Origin: Rhopalosiphum padi | Taxonomy: Eukaryota; Arthropoda; Insecta; Hemiptera; Aphididae | DNA: 64,000 nt | Direction: 5' to 3' | Assembly (NCBI RefSeq): GCF_020882245.1 | Contig: NC_083598.1 | Span: 55,341,858-55,405,857, forward strand | Shown: positions 57,550 through 64,000 of the stretch, piece after piece | Position numbering within the stretch: the stretch's first letter is position 1 | Layout: each line of letters starts with the position of its first letter | The notes under the pieces: model-generated | Told to the model about the DNA's origin: nothing | What the model saw: the letters and a program-made list of their open reading frames with translations, nothing else | Database searches by the model: none | Position numbers and translations under genes: made by a program

Positions 57550-60500
57550 GTAGATTATTAGTGCATTTAAGTCAAAATGATATAATGATCTTTAGTTTAA
57601 ACTTAAGTCCTTAAAAAAATTGTGCGGTGATTTCTGAGTGGAAGACATTCAATATCAAAACCAATTTGTACAAAATTGTTTTGTAGGAAATAATTATGAT
57701 ATTATTATCATAAAGCTTCGATTTAGTTTTATGCACAAAATTATAATTCATCAAACTAAAATTATTGGATTAAAAATTAAATTGAGTTATTCTTGGAAAT
57801 TACATTGATGAAGGTATGCCGTCAAATTTGGTTATAACATTGTAAATTGTTTCTGTTATGTATTTCTCTACATTTTACACTAAAATTTCAATATACTTTC
57901 CAAAACAGATTGCTTTTAAATTATAATTTAATTAAACAGTTACAATATATGAATCAAACTATAATAATAATAAGTCATAATAATGCACTTAAAATTAAAA
58001 TCTATATACCTATATTTTGGATTTTGCTGTTTAAATAATTGATCGATTGCGCTTTATTGGTCGAATTTTCTTTTTAATAGGCTGCTTAGATATTATATGA
58101 TTATAACTATACTACAATTAAGAATTAATAGTTGGATAAAAATAAATATTAAATGCTAAACTGTTTTTATGAGTTTATGATGTTTTGAAAAACAATTATG
58201 TATTATTAAATACGTAAAGTATTGACCCATAAAGGTAGAGTGTATATCATCACTATAACATAATAACTTAACATCAAGATAACATCACAATTGACAATAG
58301 TCTTTACAAAAATATAGTCAATTATTAAATTATTATGTTATAACTTATAATACTAAATAAAAACGATTTTGAGTGCGTTTTGTAATTGATAATAGTATTA
58401 TATAATATTAAAAGTAGTCTCTAAACTTATAATTGTATTTATAATATTATATTTTTATAATGTTAGTATGTTAGTTCGATGTTAGTTATATTTGTCAGTT
58501 ATTTCGGTTAAGCTCTATACTATAGTATGTCTATAGTATTGTTGTACATTATTGTAAGTAAAATAAAAATGTATTAATCATGTTCATGTATAACAGTATA
58601 ACGTTTAGGATAGGACCTCAGGAAACTTGTTATATTTAATATGCTTGAATACATGAATTCCGACATGTTTTACCGTATTACGCTTTCGCATCTTCGTATA
58701 TTTATAAACAAAAATTAAAAATGTTTAAATTATTATTATATAATGATATACTTCTCTAATTACCTTGTTTAGTTAATATGATTTGGCAAACTATTGTTTG
58801 TTTGAAAATATAATTATATAAATGTGAAGGTGTAGACATATATATATTGTTTATATCATAAGATCCAATAAATTATTTTTTTTCGCTCAAGATAAAATGC
58901 CAAATTGTATATTGTGTAGCAAAGGCGGGGAGTGAACTATTTTAGTCGTCAGTGATGGGTGCTATATGCCCAATTTCACCCAAGATTAAAATCATTGCTT
59001 TCCCGCACAAGTCACTCATTCCAATTTTTAGTTACACCGCTGCCTCTAATCGATTTTAACGCGGAAACGATTATTATGTTTTGATAGAACCACGGTATAG
59101 ATTGTTAGTGTTTGGCAAAGTAATCTATATAATAAACCACATGTTATGCCGCTTTTGGTGTCATGACTGTATGTACATTTTCCGCTCACTGAGTAGAAAG
59201 AAGTGCTTAGTGTTCATTGAACATAAAAGTCATTTTCTAACGCTTCAAATTGCATCAAAAATTTAACTTTCGCTGCAAGTATAACAAAAAATTTTTATTA
59301 GTTTTATCCAAAAATGAATTCTTAAATTCATTCTTTACTACAGATTCTTAATGCTTAGGTATATTAATTTCAAAAATTATAATTTGTAGATACGTCACAT
59401 TTTCATTTTACATACAACGACCCCACACATTATTGATGTGCACACGCATATTATAATATGATTATGTGTATATGCACAGTATTTAGGATTCTAACAACTG
59501 TTCGTATATAATAACAGTTATTATTAAATTAGCTTGTTGTTAGTACAACTCTTTGATCCTATATAGGTACTCGAATAACTAATAAGTAATGACTCATTCT
59601 CCTGTTTACGGATACTAATTTATATATCTTTATATACCATAGATATTGTTTTAACTACCTATAAATATTAATAATATTATTTTTATCTCGAATAGTATCA
59701 ACTTGTTCAAATTACAATGTAGTACTAAGACACCAATTTTGATTTTTTATCGTTATATATTTTTAAGTTATTCACTTTTTTTTTAATTTCATATTTTATA
59801 TATTAACTTAAAGCAGGTATTTAAATTATAGTGGACCAAAATGTATTGTAATGAAGAGGTATCACAGGCGGAAAAAATCTATTCCACTCATATTAACTTT
59901 AAATACTTATAACAAATTAGCTACTATAGTTCAAAATTCGATTTTTATAAGATGTCAAGACTCAGAAAAATATTTATTTTACTACCTATGGTAGATTAGG
60001 ATGAATCATAATTTAAAAAAGTAAGAAACTTAAAAAAATATATATAATAACATAAAAATTAAGTAAAATTTATCATTTATTTTTTCGATAATACTTTATA
60101 ATGACTTCAAATCAAATGCAAAAATTGTTTCTAAACGTTAAGAAGTCGCTATAAACCAAATAATGTATTACAATTTTCAAATAATTTAACTCATTTTGAA
60201 ATGTAAATATCAATAAAAGCTTATGTATAGATATTTTTACTTTAAAATTTGATGTAAAATATAAACTTTTACTTTTACCTAACCTAGGTTAATTCACTCT
60301 AACATTAAAGCTAACAACACAAAATTAGTTAATTTGCTATTTTCTACTTTGTAAGATGAAGAGAATATGTACATTTGGGTTCAACGCCTTTTATTTATAC
60401 CTAATTTTGTATGACATATTATATAAATTTTTAACCATATTATATTAGTATAACTCTGGGAAGCTTAGAATAAATTACATCCAAAAAATTATATTACACA

Positions 60501-61560
60501 TCTAATATATACATATATATTATTTCTACATAATGTATGATGATTTACGATTTGAAAAAAAAACCATGGCTAGTGGAACAACTTTATGGGTGGAGGTTAG
60601 AAGAAGGTTACATTTAAAAATAATTAAAAACTATCGATATTAGTGTCAAGTCCATAATTTTCGTTGTCGTTTTATTGTTTGGCAACAGTCCAAATGTGGT
60701 TCAACTCAAGTTTAGTAGAATTGAACAAATAGGAATTTAATGAATATCTTCTGGAAAATTTTGGAAACGCATAAAACTTATTGTGTTAAACTTTTATAAT
60801 GAGGAAATAGAATGTTTTTCCTAATTTAATTTATAAAATTATTCAAAATAACTAACCAGTCCTCTTGTGTTATTATTTTGTGCATCAATTTTGGTATGGC
60901 AGTTATAGATGCGTTCAAATAATTGATGTACTTTACATTGTTAATAAAGCGCTGTAGTGTAATTTTCTAGAGTCAGAAAAAGTGGATGACTTATATTACT
61001 TATATAGTTATATACATTAAGTACCTGATTTCTATGATTCCGAATATATAACTCTTAAACAGTTTCATTTCATGGCTTTAAAATAATGCAATGAACTTTA
61101 TAATATTATATAATATAACTACATACATAAGTATATATTATTTAAATTTGAGTATATGGTGGTTTCGGGAGGATTGCAAATAAAATGGGGTAATATAACA
61201 AAAATTATGCTTAGACAGTCTTTAGAGAGAGGATGAAAACATTTTTTTTTGCATATTTGTTTATGCAATAGTATTAAATTTGCCCCATCTAATTTGAAGT
61301 ATTTTGAATGCCGTTACTAAAGATTAGTAAAAATGTAATATACAACTATAACTTTTGGAAATATATATTTGATAATTACCTTTGGGCTATGAATAAATTA
61401 TATTAGTACTATGTCAGAGGGAAAAAAAATATATAATATCCTAATGCACCGCCCATGACTTTATTCAGCCATGGTTTTATATAATAGGTATTACGTTTGC
61501 TACTTCTCAAGACTAACACGAAGACTAAACCGCAGAAAAAAAATTATACGAAAAAAGCAT
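57550..61560. other. Long AT-rich non-coding stretch
   Basis: No gene is supported. A GC-moderate patch at 58915-59270 has a 61-codon frame without ATG (59081-59266, IINHMLCRFWCHDCMY) and no known domain. A second patch at 60530-60680 has none. Confidence 0.5.
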
Positions 61561-61569
61561 AACTTCAAT

Positions 61570-61790
61570 GGTGGTATGGACCAAAGAAGCTGTGCCATGG
61601 ACCGAAATAAGATCCCATAACCTTACTCAACTCTTATTTTTATAAGACGACGAGGACAGCGGTTGTTGCATCAGCTACGTGCAACACTTGGAATAACACC
61701 TGTGAACGTCGATTAAATCACGCTTTTATCCTAGACCCAAGTCTTAAACTATTTCTCACTATCATCTTCTGTTCAATAATAAAGTTTTGC
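61570..61790 (+). other. GC-moderate segment ending in AATAAA
   Basis: A GC-moderate island about 200 bp long (for example GACGACGAGGACAGCGGTTG at about 61647) ends with CAATAATAAAG and a GT-rich run (61774-61800), like a polyadenylation site. It may be the 3' end of a transcript, or a repeat fragment such as a retrotransposon tail. The frames are short and nothing is recognised. Confidence 0.22.
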
Positions 61791-61799
61791 TTAGTTAAT

Positions 61800-62690
61800 T
61801 TAATTCAGTTCACCGTTAAGAAAATATCCGTTTAAACTGATAATATATGTGTAATAATTATGTTTAAAAGTACAGAATATGTATAAATAATAAGTAATAT
61901 TATGTACCTATTACTGATAATAGTGATAATATTTATAATTATTTATAATTATTTATAATTTATGACATATTATATCAGTTTATCGAATTTACGTAATAAT
62001 ATATTATATTATAATTTAAAAAAAATATTTCCAGGGATTTTTTTAAATATCGTTTTGATTACTTATGTGAAATTTTATTAATTAGTTACCCAAAATATGC
62101 TTTTATTGAAAATAATAATTTAATTAATTCACTCTAAATATTTTTTAAAACTATAAAAATATCATGTTATTTTAACCTAATATACTTTAGAATTTTGTAT
62201 TTTTTGCTTGTTTATTCAATAATAAATTCAGTAGCATAAGTCAATTATTGATCAATTATCATTCGCTATTGTCAATAAGACTCAAACAAAAAAAGTTTCA
62301 AAAAATGTCATTGCGATTCATAAATATACGATTTATACCTTTGCAGTATATCTATTTAATATGTTATTTTTATGCATATTACACAATACATATTCTTTAC
62401 ACATTTATTTGTGAACTAATACAGAAATACCTTTGTGTCCTTACATACTACAAAGTTGCATCTTTTATATATTCGGGTTTAAATTTAAATTATGTTTATT
62501 TTATTATCCAAATATCGTATACCTCCAGTGCCGTATTTTTATTCCTGTGCGGTGTAAGAAACACAAATTATCACTCACTGTTTTTATCAAAACAATATCA
62601 TATTAAAATGGCCGTCTAAGCTGAACATTTCCAGTAGATACTTTGGTTTAGTATTATAAAGTGTATGAAACGTAATGCTCGTGTTAAAAA
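61800..62690. other. AT-rich stretch
   Basis: It contains a 10 bp unit (ATTTATAATT) repeated three times at 61931-61960. A 123-codon frame at 62248-62619 begins with TTG and has AT-rich background composition (many Ile, Tyr, Leu, Phe), so it is not called as a gene. Confidence 0.45.
61931..61960. repeat. 10 bp tandem repeat, three copies
   Basis: ATTTATAATT three times head to tail. Confidence 0.9.
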
Positions 62691-62704
62691 TAGTTGCGAA
62701 CAAT

Positions 62705-62916
62705 AAGAAAAAATTACTGTGAAAAAAGCGAAAGGAACGATAATTCGATTTATAAATGAAATTTATTCATATACTGCTGGTGTAGACAATCGAAAATGGA
62801 AACAAGTGCGTTGCAGCCTATGTAAAAAACAAAAACCGCAACATTCCGACGCAGGCGTTTTACACAACTCTGACACGCAACGACTATATACTGACCCTAG
62901 TATAAGTAGTAATTAA
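62705..62916 (+). CDS. Possible coding exon with a CxxC motif, unknown
   Basis: After an in-frame TAA at 62702, a frame runs 70 codons to a TAA at 62916. About half of its codons, including long runs in the middle, are of RNY form, and it stands out from the AT-rich flanks. The peptide contains TIIRFINEIYSYTAGVDN, CSLC, KKQKPQHSDAG and QRLYTDPSISSN. There is no ATG, so it must be an internal or terminal exon; the only AG upstream (AATAAG, ending 62704) lacks a good pyrimidine tract. No domain is recognised. Confidence 0.28.
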
Positions 62917-62929
62917 GAACAAAATAATA

Positions 62930-64000
62930 TGGTTAAAAACGTTTTATCGTTTTTTAGAACACATCGAATAATAATATGCAAGACGCAAGACGTATGCAAA
63001 TGCGTCGCGCATCGTGCTAATTTAATTAAAGCTATTTTATTCTATCTCGTCTAAACTACATGGTCGACGATAAACTTAATAAAACGATAGTTTCTACAGT
63101 GTTATGTGCGTCCCAATACGCAATTTATTTGATTATTTGGAATAATATTTCGTTTTCGACACGTCATGACAAACTGAGTATTGTAGCGTTATATTTTATT
63201 AATTTATCGTAAATGTGTAATTTTAGGTACTTCTAGTATTATAGTGAATGTTTGTTATTCAGACTGTATGAAAAGTGTCATGCACAGCAACATACATTTA
63301 TATTATTATTATTTCACGTTTGACAAGGGAATTTTCAAAATAAATTATAGTTATTTATACATATCATATAATATGTTTGCGTTCGATACATATAATATAT
63401 AAATTAGAAACAATAATTGATATATTATAATTATTAACGAACAAAATACATATTTGTCTTGGTTTTAAAATGTATTGATTGTGATGTATTTTCTGTATTA
63501 TATAATAATTTAGCCAGTTGCTTTTGACATGTCCATTACCGATAATATTAATTTATTATAGGCACCTTTGTTAATTGTATTTCACGTTTTTTAATGTAAA
63601 AAAGTTTAGTTTCACGAATAAATTGAAAAACATTTTAAATTAGAATATTTTAATATGCTTACAGGCTTAGCAAAAAAAAGTAGGTACCTATTATGAAAGT
63701 ATAATTAATTAATTAATTCATCACTCGCAAGTTAAAATAGCATTATAAATACTTAATTATGTTAGTTGCATAATTTTATCTCGTAAATAAATAAGGGCCA
63801 CAACTGATATTATTTTAAATTAATATTATGAAATTATGGAATTTGAATCTAATATACATAGGTACAACGAAACTTTATTGATTGTTAACCCTTGTTTAAT
63901 ATTATTATATTAAAATAATATATCGTATTTGCATAATATCTATCGTTTGAAATTAATTTAAGCTGCATTAAATTTAATATAAACAGGTTATAAGTCCAAA
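62930..64000. other. AT-rich non-coding stretch, right edge
   Basis: No gene, RNA or repeat family is supported to the end of the window. Confidence 0.5.

Noticed and set aside
62248..62619. 123-codon frame rich in Ile, Tyr, Leu and Phe, briefly considered as a chemoreceptor fragment
   Set aside because: No ATG, no conserved receptor motif, and a composition expected from AT-rich DNA.
1..64000. CRISPR arrays, bacterial operons, prophage or rRNA
   Set aside because: No regularly spaced repeats, Shine-Dalgarno-led gene runs, phage genes or rRNA signatures are visible; the sequence is eukaryotic in character.

Overview
This 64 kb window looks like a stretch of insect nuclear genome, most probably from an aphid. 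That is an inference from three things. The background is very AT-rich, with frequent GTACCTA and TATAATATTATA words. Non-autonomous DNA transposons are dispersed through it, and one family with a GATTCACC...CATGCTC terminal inverted repeat (TIR) looks like one I associate with aphids. There are CpG-rich patches, 0.5-1.5 kb long and full of triplet and CA/GT microsatellites, separated by AT-rich DNA. There is no operon structure, no tRNA or rRNA that I can recognise, no CRISPR and no long conserved open reading frame.

Layout. At 1-5.3 kb there is AT-rich DNA, then a CpG island with two CAG|GTGAGT splice donors on the minus strand (3514 and 4408). These fit alternative first exons of a gene lying to the left of the window. 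At 7.4-8.0 kb lies a TA-flanked element carrying a broken mariner-type transposase N-terminus. At 8.3-9.6 kb is a CpG-rich block with a phase-compatible two-exon open frame on the minus strand. At 12.1 kb is a small minus-strand membrane-protein-like ORF with a poly(A) signal. At 15.4-19.0 kb are a 754 bp MITE, a broken hAT-like end and the largest CpG islands, one with a TATA box. From 20 to 39 kb the DNA is mostly AT-rich and empty, apart from a hAT relic, a second 733 bp MITE and a few isolated exon-like frames. From 40 to 48 kb there are CpG patches, a clean 132 bp hAT MITE with an 8 bp target duplication, a minus-strand exon-like frame with an HSP90-like helix motif, a diverged direct repeat and a 201 bp MITE. 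From 50.5 to 54.2 kb is the most gene-like part: a CpG island, an 80 bp exon with good splice sites, then an exon with an ATG, a 72-codon frame and an AATAAA. At 57 kb lies a frameshifted 3' end of a LINE-type retrotransposon. The remainder to 64 kb is AT-rich.

The secure content is the transposon-derived elements, the microsatellites and the CpG islands. The protein-coding calls are tentative. They rest on splice-site consensus, purine-first (RNY) codon bias and local base composition, and none has a confident family assignment. The likeliest overall picture is intergenic or long-intron DNA holding several promoters and 5' exons whose main coding bodies lie outside the window. No new multi-gene system is visible.
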